A stretch of 64,000 nucleotides of DNA from Vagococcus acidifermentans (GCF_003987655.1 NZ_NGKC01000009.1:62001-126000); one strand, 5' to 3'. Positions 19,206 through 28,850 are shown, counted from the first letter of the stretch. Made by a program: numbers and translations. The notes: generated from the letters alone by a model not told the origin.

Positions 19206-20354
19206 ATGCATATCAATACACGCCTGCTCCATAATTACCCGGTGATTGACGAAGCGACAGGCGCTGCTTCGATAGCCATCCATCAAACCAGCACATTTCA
19301 TCAGGCAGACATCGCACAACAGCAAGACTACACATATACCCGTTTCGGCAATCCCACTGTCTCCTGTCTGGAGGAGTGTATCGCCGCATTGGAACAAGCC
19401 CGCTATGGTCTGGCCTTTTCATCCGGCATGGCCGCCATAAATGCAGTACTGTTTTTATTGAAACAGGGTGACCATCTGGTTTTAGGCGAAAATATTTACG
19501 GCGGCACCTTTCAAATGGTCACAGATATACTGCCTGACCTTGGCGTCACCTGTACCTTTGTCGACGAAAGTGACCCGCAAGCGTGGGAATTGGCTATTCA
19601 AGAAAACACAGCCATGTTTTATCTGGAAACGCCATCCAATCCGCTGCTGACCATTACCGATATCACCAGCGTCTGCCGTATCGCAAAAAAACACGGCATC
19701 CTCACCGCCTGCGACAACACGTTCATGACACCGCTTGGCCAGCACCCGATTGAACTGGGTGTCGACATCGTCATCCACAGTGCGACCAAGTTCATTAACG
19801 GACACAGTGACGTGGTCGCCGGTCTGCTTGCACTGAATGATGACCAGTTATACGAAAAATTAAAAAAATTACAGAAAGCTCTCGGCGGTATTTTAGCGCC
19901 GCAAGATGCGTGGCTGACACTGCGCGGTGTCAAAACACTGGGCCTGCGGATGGAACGCTCCGTGGAAAATGCCGAAAAACTATCAGCATTCTTAGGTAAG
20001 AGAAATGATGTCCGGCATGTCTACTATCCGGCACTGCCTGAACACCCGAACCGCAACTGCCATTTGCGCCAAGCCGAAAACGGCGGTGCCGTCCTCAGCT
20101 TTGAACTGGCATCAGCTGATGCCGTCTGCCGGTTCTTTGACGCATTGACGATTCCCATCGTCGCTGTCAGTCTGGGGGGTGTGGAGTCGATAGTGTCTTA
20201 TCCGTGGACGATGAGCCATGCTATCATGCCGGAGGAAAAACGATTGGCGATGGGGGTTACACCAAACTTGGTGAGGCTGTCCTGCGGGATTGAAGATGCG
20301 GATGATTTGATCACTGATTTTGCCAAAGCCTTGGCTATTGCACATAGCGAATAA
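19206..20354 (+). CDS. Trans-sulfuration PLP enzyme (cystathionine gamma-lyase / methionine gamma-lyase family)
   Basis: The protein has 382 residues of the Cys/Met metabolism PLP family. YTRFGNPT, SSGMAAI (cofactor loop) and the PLP lysine in HSATKFINGHSD are intact. The family includes cystathionine gamma-synthase, cystathionine beta- and gamma-lyases, O-acetylhomoserine sulfhydrylase and methionine gamma-lyase; sequence reading alone does not separate them. The divergent cystine symporter and disulfide reductase favour a cystine/cystathionine lyase-type role. GAGGAAG precedes the ATG. Confidence 0.82.
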   Translation: MHINTRLLHNYPVIDEATGAASIAIHQTSTFHQADIAQQQDYTYTRFGNPTVSCLEECIAALEQARYGLAFSSGMAAINAVLFLLKQGDHLVLGENIYGGTFQMVTDILPDLGVTCTFVDESDPQAWELAIQENTAMFYLETPSNPLLTITDITSVCRIAKKHGILTACDNTFMTPLGQHPIELGVDIVIHSATKFINGHSDVVAGLLALNDDQLYEKLKKLQKALGGILAPQDAWLTLRGVKTLGLRMERSVENAEKLSAFLGKRNDVRHVYYPALPEHPNRNCHLRQAENGGAVLSFELASADAVCRFFDALTIPIVAVSLGGVESIVSYPWTMSHAIMPEEKRLAMGVTPNLVRLSCGIEDADDLITDFAKALAIAHSE

Positions 20355-20357
20355 ATT

Positions 20358-20422
20358 ACACTGAAGAGAAACTGGGACTTAAGTAGGATTTTTCTATTTG
20401 CGTTCCAGTTTCTCTTCAGTGT
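20358..20422. repeat. 18-bp perfect inverted repeat after the trans-sulfuration gene
   Basis: Arms ACACTGAAGAGAAACTGG (20358-20375) and its exact complement (20405-20422) enclose a 29-base loop. There is no T-tract after it, so it is not a classical terminator, though it lies directly after the stop codon. The long arms resemble small mobile or dispersed intergenic repeats. Confidence 0.7.
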
Positions 20423-20614
20423 TGATGATTCAAATATAATCGTTTAGTTGTTAACTCTCAGCCAATTAAGCATATAACATTTGATAATCTATGAGATCAA
20501 ATGCTATGTCAAAAAAATTGGACACACTGTTTTTCACGTGTGAACAAGATGTTTGATAGACAGTATGAAGTCATTAGCCTATAGTGAAAGTGATAAATGA
20601 TTAAGGAGGGTATT

Positions 20615-21019
20615 ATGGACATCGGAAGCAAATTAAAAGAGTCTCGCTTAAAGTCGGACATGACACAAGAACAAGTTGCAGAAGCAATCGGTGTGTCCCG
20701 TCAGTCTATTTCAAATTGGGAGAATGAAAAAAATTATCCTGATATAATCAGCGTCATCCAGTTGAGTGAGCTATATGGAGTCAGCTTGGATGTATTGCTC
20801 AAAGGAGATGAGCAAATGATGCAGCATTTAGAGGAGAGTACGAATATTGTGAAAAGCAACAAATGTATAGCATTCTTGTTATTGATAAACGTATTATTGA
20901 TGGTAATCTTATTTATTTTTGTCGTTCCTCTATCCAATCACATACTGACAGCTGGTATTTTTGCTGTTATGTTCATAATATCAGGCAGTGTAATTTATCA
21001 GCTTATTCAAAGAATATAG
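20615..21019 (+). CDS. XRE-family transcriptional regulator with C-terminal membrane segments
   Basis: The protein has 134 residues. An N-terminal HTH_3 domain (residues 1-62, helix pair TQEQVAEAIGVSRQSISNWENEK) is followed by two hydrophobic segments (about 82-103 and 107-128). I chose the ATG at 20615, which has TAAGGAGGG upstream. Membrane-bound XRE proteins of this size commonly sit ahead of ABC exporters in Firmicutes; here a small membrane protein, an ABC ATPase and a permease follow on the same strand. It probably controls the cassette. The region is clearly richer in A+T than its flanks. Confidence 0.83.
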   Translation: MDIGSKLKESRLKSDMTQEQVAEAIGVSRQSISNWENEKNYPDIISVIQLSELYGVSLDVLLKGDEQMMQHLEESTNIVKSNKCIAFLLLINVLLMVILFIFVVPLSNHILTAGIFAVMFIISGSVIYQLIQRI

Positions 21020-21190
21020 GAGGTGGGAGCAGTTTCCTGACAGATCATTTTCTGTATACCTATTATTCAAGGAAATCCCATATCATCCAAGCAATAATCA
21101 TCGGCAATGATGATTAGTCTGAAACAAAACATAGGAAGTTTGCAAAGAGCATTTGTCATTTATAAATATATTATACGGGAGGATAACCGC

Positions 21191-21514
21191 ATGAAGTGGT
21201 ATGAACTCATTTTTATTATCGGTGCAATAGTCAGCGCCGGATTTCTCTGGTATCAACTCTACAAAATGATTGAAACCGATGCACTGAGTAGAGGATTGAA
21301 ACATCCTCGTTTCTGGTCTTTTTTTGCCTCGGGTCAGGAAAACAGACAAGGGTTGCTGCTTTATTTGATTGGACGCAGAAAGTTTGTGTCTAATATGTCC
21401 CAAGCTGATTTACAACTGATGAATCAGCGAAAAAAAAGAGCTGGTCTGGCCATCGTCTGCTTGTTGGTATTTTCTCTTGCAGCTTTGGCACTTCTGACCA
21501 TCAATCATCTATGA
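21191..21514 (+). CDS. Small membrane protein of unknown function
   Basis: The protein has 107 residues with two hydrophobic segments (about 5-22 and 84-104) and a polar central part. I chose the ATG at 21191, preceded by GGGAGGATAACCGC; an upstream ATG at 21107 has no site. I do not recognise the family. The gene lies between a membrane-bound regulator and an ABC transporter, 16 bases from the ATPase gene, so it probably belongs to the same operon as an accessory or immunity-type protein. Confidence 0.68.
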   Translation: MKWYELIFIIGAIVSAGFLWYQLYKMIETDALSRGLKHPRFWSFFASGQENRQGLLLYLIGRRKFVSNMSQADLQLMNQRKKRAGLAIVCLLVFSLAALALLTINHL

Positions 21515-21530
21515 GTATGGGGGGATAAGA

Positions 21531-22397
21531 ATGTTAAGAGTTAAAAATTTAGTAAAATTTTACGGGCAGCGCTGTGTCTTGAAACATATAGATTTTCATG
21601 CTGAAAAAGGTGAACTGATTGGTGTCATCGGCATCAATGGTGCTGGTAAAACAACTCTGTTTGATATTATTCTCGGTCACAAGTCATTTTCAATGGGACA
21701 AATCTTGTTCAAAAACCATTGTTTAGGTGATAATCCGGAAATGATCCGCGAGATGGGCAGTCTGCTCGAACCGCAGTTCTTTACATATTTAACCGTGCAA
21801 GAAAATTTATTACTCTTGCAAGAGGCATTAGGATACCGCAGAAAAACGGAACTGGAAAAAATCGATTATTGGTTGAAACGATACAAACTACTGGATAAAA
21901 AACATGAAAAGATTAAAAACCTTAGTTTTGGGCAACGGCAAAGAATAGGACTGATTCAAGCATTAAACCATGAACCAGCATTACTTTTACTTGATGAGCC
22001 TTTCGTAGGGCTTGATCCCCACGGGAAGGATTTATTAAAAGAAGACTTGAAAAGACTGGCCCGCAACGGTGCCTGTATCCTTTGTTCAAGTCATGACTTG
22101 TATGACATTGGAGAGATTGCAGACAGGATACTTTACCTCAAAGACGGTCACTTCGTGTATGATGGTACTTTCAAACAACACAAGACATACAAAATAAAAG
22201 TGTCTGGCAACTTAGAGCGTTTAGCCTTAACGCTTGATAAACATCTAGCGACTGTCGACTCTGACAATCACTTAGTGTCAACTGATAATCACAATTATTT
22301 AAAAAAAATTTTCCCTGTACTGATAAAGCACGGCTTGACCATTCAGGATATGATGATTCAGGAAAATTCACTTTATGATTTTTTTAGAGAGGAATGA
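21531..22397 (+). CDS. ABC transporter ATP-binding protein
   Basis: The protein has 288 residues. Walker A is GINGAGKTT (about residues 35-43), the signature is LSFGQRQRIGL, and Walker B is LLLLDEPFVGLD, followed by the H-loop SSHDL. The C-terminal extension of about 75 residues is typical of exporters of the BcrA/drug or antimicrobial peptide class. The partner permease begins four bases after the stop. The substrate is unknown. Confidence 0.88.
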   Translation: MLRVKNLVKFYGQRCVLKHIDFHAEKGELIGVIGINGAGKTTLFDIILGHKSFSMGQILFKNHCLGDNPEMIREMGSLLEPQFFTYLTVQENLLLLQEALGYRRKTELEKIDYWLKRYKLLDKKHEKIKNLSFGQRQRIGLIQALNHEPALLLLDEPFVGLDPHGKDLLKEDLKRLARNGACILCSSHDLYDIGEIADRILYLKDGHFVYDGTFKQHKTYKIKVSGNLERLALTLDKHLATVDSDNHLVSTDNHNYLKKIFPVLIKHGLTIQDMMIQENSLYDFFREE

Positions 22398-22401
22398 TAC
22401 A

Positions 22402-23196
22402 ATGTCAACACGCTCGCTAGTCAAGATCGAAATGAGAAAATTTATTAAACGAAAAGATTGGATCTCTGTCCTTGCTGTCGCAGTTATAGGCATATTATTT
22501 GCCGGAGCAGCCTTTTCCGGGACTTATACTGGACCAAACAACCAAAGTGCTCTTTATTGGCTCGAATCTCAAGTATTCAACACTACCGCATTATACATTT
22601 CCCCATTTATCACGGCTTTTATGGGTACGCGACTTTTGTCAACGGAACTGGAGGAAAAAACTCTAACACTCTATATTGAGCGTATTCAAAATAAAAGAAA
22701 AATCTATTTGAGCAAAGTTCTGGCTTTCACGATTTATAGTGTGCTTGTGTATTTCGTTATGCTTATTTTCCAGTTCATTCTCTATCAAATAGCTGCACTA
22801 AAAGAGGTGACATACTTTTCAGGTAATTTGTTAGGAGCGAATACAGTCCAGCTAACCATCTCATTGGTCCTACTTTGGGCAACTTCTTTCTATCTACCGG
22901 GTATGTTCACCCTTATGCTTGGCACAAAAATCAAACCACTAGCTGTTATGGGGATGTCCATGGGATTGATTTTTATTTTAAGAAATACCTTTCAGTTGCC
23001 GCTGGTAGAGTGGGTAAATCCATGGACTTATATCATTAAACTAGTCATTCCATTCAGCTACGATACGGAGGTTCAGTCAGTCGCTGCTTCTTATTGGCAA
23101 ATACTAGGAGTGTTTATACTTTTAATTATCACCTATACAGTTCTTTCAATCGTGTTCGGGATAAAACTGTTCAGTACACAAAGAAAAACCGTATAA
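22402..23196 (+). CDS. ABC-2 type transporter permease
   Basis: The protein has 264 residues with about six hydrophobic segments (near 20-40, 55-75, 105-130, 150-175, 180-200 and 230-255). This is the ABC-2 permease layout found in bacitracin and lantibiotic-immunity type exporters. I chose the ATG at 22402 with AGAGGA upstream; an earlier ATG at 22375 overlaps the ATPase gene. It forms the transporter with the ATPase encoded just before it. Confidence 0.82.
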   Translation: MSTRSLVKIEMRKFIKRKDWISVLAVAVIGILFAGAAFSGTYTGPNNQSALYWLESQVFNTTALYISPFITAFMGTRLLSTELEEKTLTLYIERIQNKRKIYLSKVLAFTIYSVLVYFVMLIFQFILYQIAALKEVTYFSGNLLGANTVQLTISLVLLWATSFYLPGMFTLMLGTKIKPLAVMGMSMGLIFILRNTFQLPLVEWVNPWTYIIKLVIPFSYDTEVQSVAASYWQILGVFILLIITYTVLSIVFGIKLFSTQRKTV

Positions 23197-23538
23197 CCTA
23201 CTTCTCACAATACTACACCAAAGGGTATCTCTCAGCAGCCTGTTTTCCGGTGATATGAATGCAGATGTTTTGGCGAAAAATTTTTAGTAACATCAAACCA
23301 ACTGATAACTATTGCCAAATTCAGCAAATTCAACATAAAAATATGACCAATCCGTGCGTTACTTATGCAGATAAACTGTTCTGGAATTCGTCTGGTGGGT
23401 ATAAAAAGAGTCATCAAACTGATTACTAGCTTGTGTCTAACACATTAACTGCAAATTGTGATTTTTAGTCAAAGCTGCTACTTCGGCCTTATTGAAGCGG
23501 AGGATAATCGTAATAGCAGAGGCATATAATAATAAAGC

Positions 23539-23585
23539 AATCTCTTTTAGTGATTACAGCGGCGAAACAATCACTAAAAGAGATT
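23539..23585. repeat. 17-bp perfect inverted repeat hairpin
   Basis: AATCTCTTTTAGTGATT (23539-23555) and its exact complement (23569-23585) enclose a GC-rich 13-base loop. There is no T-tract on either side. It is in the intergenic region behind the ABC cassette and is not explained by any adjacent gene. Confidence 0.7.
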
Positions 23586-23692
23586 ATAAAAAAAGAAAAT
23601 AGATTTCCGATATTTATTTCTGATACTCGGGAAAGACAAGAAATCATTGTCAAAGAAAATTCCTAATAACATCTCGATTTTAATAAAGAGTG

Positions 23693-23727
23693 AAAAACCG
23701 AAGAGAAAGAATTCTCTCCGGTTTTTC
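23693..23727. terminator. Terminator downstream of dtd
   Basis: Outer arms AAAAACCG and CGGTTTTT with inner AGAGAA/TTCTCT pairing form a hairpin with A- and T-tracts on both sides. It lies 39 bases after the dtd stop. Confidence 0.7.
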
Positions 23728-23765
23728 TTGTCTAATCCTTAATCGTTGTTTCAGCAGTTCATAAG

Positions 23766-24212
23766 TTATTTATTTTCCGTATCAAAAATAATCGTCACCG
23801 GTCCGTCATTTTCAAGCGCCACCTGCATATGCTCGCCGAATGCCCCAGTTGCAACCGTCAGCCCTTCGCTGCGCAGCTGTTCGTTGAAGTATTCGTAAAG
23901 CGCTGTTGCCTCGTCAGGCTGCGCCGCTTTGATAAAGCTGGGGCGGTTACCTTTGCGCGTGTCCGCCAGCAAGGTAAATTGCGACACCGACAAAATCTCC
24001 CCGCCGACATCATGAATCGACAAATTCATCTTGCCCTGGGCATCTTCAAATACCCGCAATTTGCTGACTTTTTTTGCCAAGTAATCAGCATCGTCTTTAG
24101 TATCGCCTGTTTTGACACCGACCAGCAGCATAAAACCCTGATTTATGTTGGAAATCGTTTGACCGGCGACGGTCACAGACGCATGACTGACCCGTTGCAG
24201 TACGATTCTCAT
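23766..24212 (-). CDS. dtd: D-aminoacyl-tRNA deacylase
   Basis: The protein has 148 residues and hydrolyses D-amino acids mis-attached to tRNA. The catalytic SQFTL motif and the cross-subunit GPVTIIFD motif (the GPV form of the Gly-cisPro signature) are present. I chose the ATG at 24212 ([13 protein letters not shown]), the universal family start; an upstream ATG at 24245 overlaps rel. It follows rel by 10 bases, a rel-dtd pair common in Firmicutes. Confidence 0.94.
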   Translation of the reverse strand: MRIVLQRVSHASVTVAGQTISNINQGFMLLVGVKTGDTKDDADYLAKKVSKLRVFEDAQGKMNLSIHDVGGEILSVSQFTLLADTRKGNRPSFIKAAQPDEATALYEYFNEQLRSEGLTVATGAFGEHMQVALENDGPVTIIFDTENK

Positions 24213-24222
24213 CTTGTCACTC

Positions 24223-26442
24223 CTATCCGTTTGTCCGGCGCACACTGTAAACTTCCGGCACGCTCTTGATTTTATCCACGATTCGTTCCAGATGGGATAA
24301 ATTTTGAATGGCGACAGTCAAATGAATCACCGCCATTTTATTTTTTGTCGGACGTGCCTCCACGCCCAACAGATTTTTAGTCGTGGCATTGACGACCGTC
24401 AAAATGTCCTGCAAAAGTCCTGAACGGTTGTAGCCATAGACTTCCAAGTCGGCGTTGTATTCCTGCGAACCGCTGACAGCCGCATCTTCCCATTCCACTT
24501 CAATCAGACGGTCGGCAGCATCTTTGGCATTGGTCACGTTCGGACAATCCGCACGGTGAATGGAGATACCCCGGCCTTTCGTGATGTAGCCGATAATCTC
24601 ATCGCCCGGTACCGGATTACAGCAGCGGCTGATACGCACCAGCAGATTATCTGCCCCTTCGATGACCACTCCGCCTTCATGGCGCACTTTCATTTTTGAT
24701 GTATCTTTTTTCTGGATGGGCTGTTTCATCAGCTCTTCTGCTTCTTCTTTTTGTTTCAGCCGTCCGCGCTCACGCCGTTCTTTTTCTGTCAGACGATTGG
24801 CAACCACTTGCGCCGTGATTTCGCCAAAGCCGATAGCGGCATATAAATCATCCGCCGTCTGAAAGTTGAAGCGGTCCAGCGCCTCGGCCAGTTTGTCCTT
24901 AGTTAAAAATTCTTTCGGCAGAAAATCCTGTTCGAGCAGATTTTTCTCCAGCATGCTCCGTCCTTTATCGATATTGCCTTCGCGGTCTTTGACTTTAAAG
25001 AACCGTTTGATTTTATTGCGGGCTTTGCTGGTGGCCACCATGTTGACCCAGTCCCTGCTCGGACCGAATGAGTTGGGTGACGTCAACACTTCGATGATGT
25101 CGCCGGTTTTCAACTTGTAGTCCAGCGGCACCATTTTGCCGTTGACTTTTGCGCCGGTCGTTTTGTTGCCGATTTCTGTATGGATATTGTAGGCAAAATC
25201 CAGCGGTCCGGAACCCTTAGGCAGTTCCGTCACATCGCCTTTCGGGGTAAACACGTAGACTTTATCGCTGAAAATATCGCCTTTCACACTTTCCATAAAT
25301 TCGGAAGCGTCATAACTTTCGTCTTGCAGCTCAAGCAGTTCTCTGAACCAGCTGATTTGACGGCTCTCTGTTGTTTCATCGACCTTGTCCGTCTTGCCTT
25401 CCTTGTATGCCCAGTGCGCTGCCACACCAAATTCTGCGATTTCGTGCATCTCGTGCGTCCGAATCTGCACTTCTATCGGATTGCCTTTCGGACCGATAAC
25501 TGTCGTGTGCAGTGATTGATACATGTTCGCTTTGGGCATGGCGATATAATCTTTAAAGCGTCCCGGCAGCGGCTTCCATTTTGTGTGAATCGCACCGAGC
25601 ACAGCATAACAGTCCTTAATCGTATCGACAATCACTCGAATCGCCAGCAAATCATAAATTTCAGCGAATTCTTTTTTCTGGTCGCGCATTTTGCGGTAAA
25701 TGGAATAAATATGCTTCGGCCGGCCGTAAATCTCGCCGTAAATCCCCAGCTCTTCCGTCGATTTGACGATTTCATCCACTGCTTCTGCAATGTAGTTTTC
25801 CCGTTCTTCCCGCTTGCTTTGCATTAAATGAACAATGCGGTAGTACTGCCTCGGGTTAAGGTAGCGCAGCGCGATATCCTCCAGTTCCCACTTGATACGG
25901 CTGATACCCAGACGGTGGGCCAGCGGTGCATAAATTTCCAGCGTTTCCTTAGCAATGCGGCGTTGTTTGTCTTCTCTTAAATGTTTCAGCGTACGCATAT
26001 TGTGCAGCCGGTCGGCCAGCTTCACCATGATAACGCGCAAATCCTGCGCCATGGCAAGCAGCATCTTGCGGTGGTTCTCAGCCAGCTGCTCTTCATGAGA
26101 TTTGTATTTGATTTTTCCTAGTTTGGTGACGCCGTCCACCAGCATGGCAACGTCCGCACCAAACACCTCTTTCAAATCGTCCAGCGTCACGTCCGTATCT
26201 TCAACCACATCGTGCAAAAAACCCGTGGCGATTGTGTGCGGGTCCATCCTGAGTTCTGCCAGAATACCTGCGACTTGCACGGGGTGAATGATATACGGTT
26301 CACCGGATTTTCTCTCCTGTCCCTCATGAGCAGCGTATGCATAGTCGCATGCCTTCTGCACAAATGCCACATGCTCCGGGCTCATATAATAAGAAACCAG
26401 TTTTATAACTGTCTGCGCAGTCATCACTTCTTCTTTTGGCAT
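24223..26442 (-). CDS. rel: Bifunctional (p)ppGpp synthetase/hydrolase (Rel/RSH)
   Basis: The protein has 739 residues, the full long-RSH length. Domains in order: HD hydrolase (about 30-180, HPVQVAGIL and [10 protein letters not shown]), synthetase (about 235-350, [20 protein letters not shown] and the YQSLHTTV segment), TGS (about 395-455, [14 protein letters not shown]), and a C-terminal ACT domain (about 665-739). Both catalytic halves look intact. It makes and degrades the stringent alarmone. The start at 26442 has AAGGAG nine bases upstream. The mRNA leader contains a terminator-like hairpin directly before this ribosome binding site (see separate entry). Confidence 0.94.
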   Translation of the reverse strand: MPKEEVMTAQTVIKLVSYYMSPEHVAFVQKACDYAYAAHEGQERKSGEPYIIHPVQVAGILAELRMDPHTIATGFLHDVVEDTDVTLDDLKEVFGADVAMLVDGVTKLGKIKYKSHEEQLAENHRKMLLAMAQDLRVIMVKLADRLHNMRTLKHLREDKQRRIAKETLEIYAPLAHRLGISRIKWELEDIALRYLNPRQYYRIVHLMQSKREERENYIAEAVDEIVKSTEELGIYGEIYGRPKHIYSIYRKMRDQKKEFAEIYDLLAIRVIVDTIKDCYAVLGAIHTKWKPLPGRFKDYIAMPKANMYQSLHTTVIGPKGNPIEVQIRTHEMHEIAEFGVAAHWAYKEGKTDKVDETTESRQISWFRELLELQDESYDASEFMESVKGDIFSDKVYVFTPKGDVTELPKGSGPLDFAYNIHTEIGNKTTGAKVNGKMVPLDYKLKTGDIIEVLTSPNSFGPSRDWVNMVATSKARNKIKRFFKVKDREGNIDKGRSMLEKNLLEQDFLPKEFLTKDKLAEALDRFNFQTADDLYAAIGFGEITAQVVANRLTEKERRERGRLKQKEEAEELMKQPIQKKDTSKMKVRHEGGVVIEGADNLLVRISRCCNPVPGDEIIGYITKGRGISIHRADCPNVTNAKDAADRLIEVEWEDAAVSGSQEYNADLEVYGYNRSGLLQDILTVVNATTKNLLGVEARPTKNKMAVIHLTVAIQNLSHLERIVDKIKSVPEVYSVRRTNG

Positions 26443-26460
26443 GCCTCTTCACTCCTTATC

Positions 26461-26487
26461 AAAAAAAAGTACTGAATCAGTACTTTT
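26461..26487 (-). terminator. Terminator-like hairpin in the rel leader
   Basis: AAAAGTACTG (26465-26474) and CAGTACTTTT (26478-26487) form a 10-bp perfect stem with a 3-base loop, followed on the minus strand by a T-run. Only four or so bases separate the T-run from the rel ribosome binding site. A promoter exists just upstream, so the hairpin lies inside the rel leader. It may also end rsmE transcripts. Confidence 0.75.
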
Positions 26488-26508
26488 CTCCTCACTATTC
26501 GTACTCTT

Positions 26509-26537
26509 ATTATACTGAGTTTAGCCGGTGAATGCAA
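26509..26537 (-). promoter_or_regulatory. Promoter of rel
   Basis: The -35 box TTGCAT (complement of 26532-26537), 17-base spacer and -10 box TATAAT (complement of 26509-26514) predict a start near 26502, about 60 nt upstream of the rel start codon and upstream of the leader hairpin. Confidence 0.7.
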
Positions 26538-26564
26538 TTCCAAATACCTGAAATACAGGGCGGT

Positions 26565-27329
26565 TTATGCCTCCTGTTCAGCCAGCAGTTCCCAATGATA
26601 GCTGATTGCCGACAAAACATACAGCGGCGCGGTTTCTGCTCGCAAAATCCGGGGACCCAAGCCGCAAAGCAGTCCTTGCTGTGATGTCATTTTTTTGATT
26701 TCATCCGGTGAAAGACCGCCTTCCGGTCCGAACACGGCCAGTACCCGGCTGTCTGGTTTTAACCGGCGGACAGCTTGGGCAAATTGGGACAACTCGCCCT
26801 GTTTGGCAGATTCCTCATAGGCCACCAGTACAACGTCATAACCGGTAAAACTGTCCAGCAAACCGTCCAGCGACTCCAACAAGGAAACTTTCGGAATATG
26901 TGTCCGGTGCGACTGTTCAGCCGCTTCCTGAGCGATTTTTTGCAGACGCTGTTGTTTTTTCCGGCGTTTCTTATCATCCCACTTGACCACCGAAGCCGCA
27001 GCAGGAAAACCGATGATGTGATGAGCGCCCAGTTCCGTTGCTTTTTGTGCGACCCATTCCAGCTTGTCGCCTTTCGGAAAGCCGCAGGCAATAGTGACGG
27101 CAACGGGCAGTTCGGTCTGCTCGGTCAGTTGCGACACTGCGCGGAACTCTACAGTGTCTTCACCGATTGCAACGACTTCGGCCAAAATCACCGGTCCGTC
27201 AGAAAACACCAGATAGCACGTGCTGCCTTTAGTCATGCGCATGACATGCACTGCGTGGTGGAACACTTCGCCGGCTACCTCTATTACCTGATTTTCCCGA
27301 TATGTCTCTGTCAAAAAATACCGTTGCAC
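26565..27329 (-). CDS. rsmE: 16S rRNA (uracil1498-N3)-methyltransferase
   Basis: The protein has 254 residues. The N-terminal PUA-like part begins MQRYFL and the C-terminal SPOUT domain carries the knot motifs FGPEGGLSPDE and GLGPRILRAETAP. It methylates U1498 of 16S rRNA with SAM. It is three bases downstream of prmA in the order DUF3013-prmA-rsmE, a ribosome-modification operon known across Lactobacillales. Confidence 0.93.
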   Translation of the reverse strand: MQRYFLTETYRENQVIEVAGEVFHHAVHVMRMTKGSTCYLVFSDGPVILAEVVAIGEDTVEFRAVSQLTEQTELPVAVTIACGFPKGDKLEWVAQKATELGAHHIIGFPAAASVVKWDDKKRRKKQQRLQKIAQEAAEQSHRTHIPKVSLLESLDGLLDSFTGYDVVLVAYEESAKQGELSQFAQAVRRLKPDSRVLAVFGPEGGLSPDEIKKMTSQQGLLCGLGPRILRAETAPLYVLSAISYHWELLAEQEA

Positions 27330-27332
27330 GCC

Positions 27333-28280
27333 CTAATCCTCTTCTCTCTTCTTTAAAATAAACGTCAGCCAGTCCTGCTGCTGCAAGCGCTGGTCCACCT
27401 CAAACCCTTGCGCCAGGACTGTTTCCAGTACGTCATCTTCTTTATCTAAAATGATGCCTGAGATGATAAACGAACCGTCGGCTTTCAGACAGCGCCACGC
27501 ATCCGGCACTAGCCGGATGATGATGTCGGCCAGTATATTAGCTACAATCACGTCTGCTTGGGTCTTGATGCCGTCAAGCAGGTTGTTAGCCGACACGTGG
27601 ACGTCTTTGGCAATATCATTCAGCGCCATGTTGGCCTTGGCCGAGTCCACCGCCACCTCATCAAGGTCATACGCATAAACTGAATCGGCACCCAAATATT
27701 TTGCTGCAATGCTGAGGACACCAGACCCCGTCCCAACGTCAATCACCGTTTCGCCGCCGCGCATCACCGTCTCCAGTGCTTGCAGGCTCAGCCGGGTCGT
27801 CGGATGCGTCCCCGTACCAAATGCCATGCCCGGGTCGAGCGTGATGACACATTCGTCCGCGTGTGCCGGCTCGTACTGTTCCCAATCAGGCACCACTGTC
27901 AAGTAACGGGTGATGGCGACCGGATGATAATATTTTTTCCAAGCCGTTGCCCAGTCGCTTTCCTCAACTTCCGCAACCGACACCTGATTTTTCCCGATGG
28001 CCAGCCCGAAATCAGCCAACTCGGTGATGCGCTGGGTGATGGCCGGCAATATCTCCGGCAAAAAAACTGTCTCCGGAAAATAAGCCATGACCTGCGCACC
28101 TTCGCTGATATGGTCAAACACGGATTTGTCCAAATATTCGCCAAACGGGTCGCTGCTGAAGTTTTCAATGTCCAGTGCGTCTTCAATGGCCACACCGCTG
28201 GCGCCGAATTCCATCATGATATTAGAAACAGCTTCGACTGCCTCGCTTGCTGTCTCGACTTTTACTTCATGCCACTTCAT
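27333..28280 (-). CDS. prmA: Ribosomal protein L11 methyltransferase
   Basis: The protein has 315 residues. The N-terminal substrate-binding domain begins [20 protein letters not shown], and the SAM-binding motif is [31 protein letters not shown] is the PrmA signature. It trimethylates L11. It follows the DUF3013 gene by 15 bases and precedes rsmE. Confidence 0.94.
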   Translation of the reverse strand: MKWHEVKVETASEAVEAVSNIMMEFGASGVAIEDALDIENFSSDPFGEYLDKSVFDHISEGAQVMAYFPETVFLPEILPAITQRITELADFGLAIGKNQVSVAEVEESDWATAWKKYYHPVAITRYLTVVPDWEQYEPAHADECVITLDPGMAFGTGTHPTTRLSLQALETVMRGGETVIDVGTGSGVLSIAAKYLGADSVYAYDLDEVAVDSAKANMALNDIAKDVHVSANNLLDGIKTQADVIVANILADIIIRLVPDAWRCLKADGSFIISGIILDKEDDVLETVLAQGFEVDQRLQQQDWLTFILKKREED

Positions 28281-28295
28281 CTTTTGACCTCCTAC

Positions 28296-28775
28296 CTAAT
28301 AATTTGGATATGCCGCAAAGTCCGTCAAGTCGGCTGAGGCAAGACGTCTTTCAAACTCTTCATCCTGCCAGTTCAGCTCAAAAACCTCAGCCGTTTCGTC
28401 TGCCAAAAAATCCAGCAAATCGGACAGTCCGTCGGTCACCACATCAGCCAAATAGCCGGCCAGCTGGTCGATGAAGGCTGTCGGCAAACCTTTTTTCCCC
28501 TGATACGGAAAGACCGCCAAATAATCTTCCGCATCAAACACTGATTTTTCCGGATGATACAACAAGATGCTGTCTTCAAATTCAATAACTGTCTCTTCTG
28601 ACAGGACACCATCTGCATCCTCAATCTGCTGACTTTCAGGATTGGCTGCATAGAGGACGACAATCAGTTCCACAGTGTGATTTTTACGGTCCCAGTCGAT
28701 GGCAAAGTCAGCATCTTCCGGCAATTTTTTCTCCACGGCACGCTCTAACCGCGTCAACATATTTTCTTTTTTCAT
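28296..28775 (-). CDS. DUF3013 family protein
   Basis: The protein has 159 residues and is strongly acidic, with no membrane segment or signal peptide. It resembles the DUF3013 family, which is largely confined to Lactobacillales and often sits next to prmA, as here. Its function is unknown; the constant neighbourhood suggests a link to translation. The start is not certain: neither the ATG at 28775 nor one five codons later has a strong ribosome binding site. Confidence 0.8.
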   Translation of the reverse strand: MKKENMLTRLERAVEKKLPEDADFAIDWDRKNHTVELIVVLYAANPESQQIEDADGVLSEETVIEFEDSILLYHPEKSVFDAEDYLAVFPYQGKKGLPTAFIDQLAGYLADVVTDGLSDLLDFLADETAEVFELNWQDEEFERRLASADLTDFAAYPNY

Positions 28776-28809
28776 TCGCTTACTCAGTACTTTCCATTTT
28801 ATTTTTCTT

Positions 28810-28850
28810 CTCTATCATACAGGAATCTTTTACTGATTGCTATGATAGAG
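28810..28850. repeat. 10-bp inverted repeat between DUF3013 and rarA
   Basis: CTCTATCATA (28810-28819) and TATGATAGAG (28841-28850) form perfect arms separated by 21 bases, in the divergent promoter region. It could be an operator or overlapping -10 boxes facing both ways. Confidence 0.5.

Larger units (their letters stand above)
23197..23765. other. AT-rich intergenic region without a supported gene
   Basis: Short open frames here lack ribosome binding sites and resemble nothing I know. Two structures stand out: a 17-bp perfect inverted repeat and the terminator shared with dtd (both listed separately). Confidence 0.5.

Noticed and set aside
23232-23417. 61-codon minus-strand frame behind the ABC cassette
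   Set aside because: No ribosome binding site and no convincing similarity to transposase remnants.
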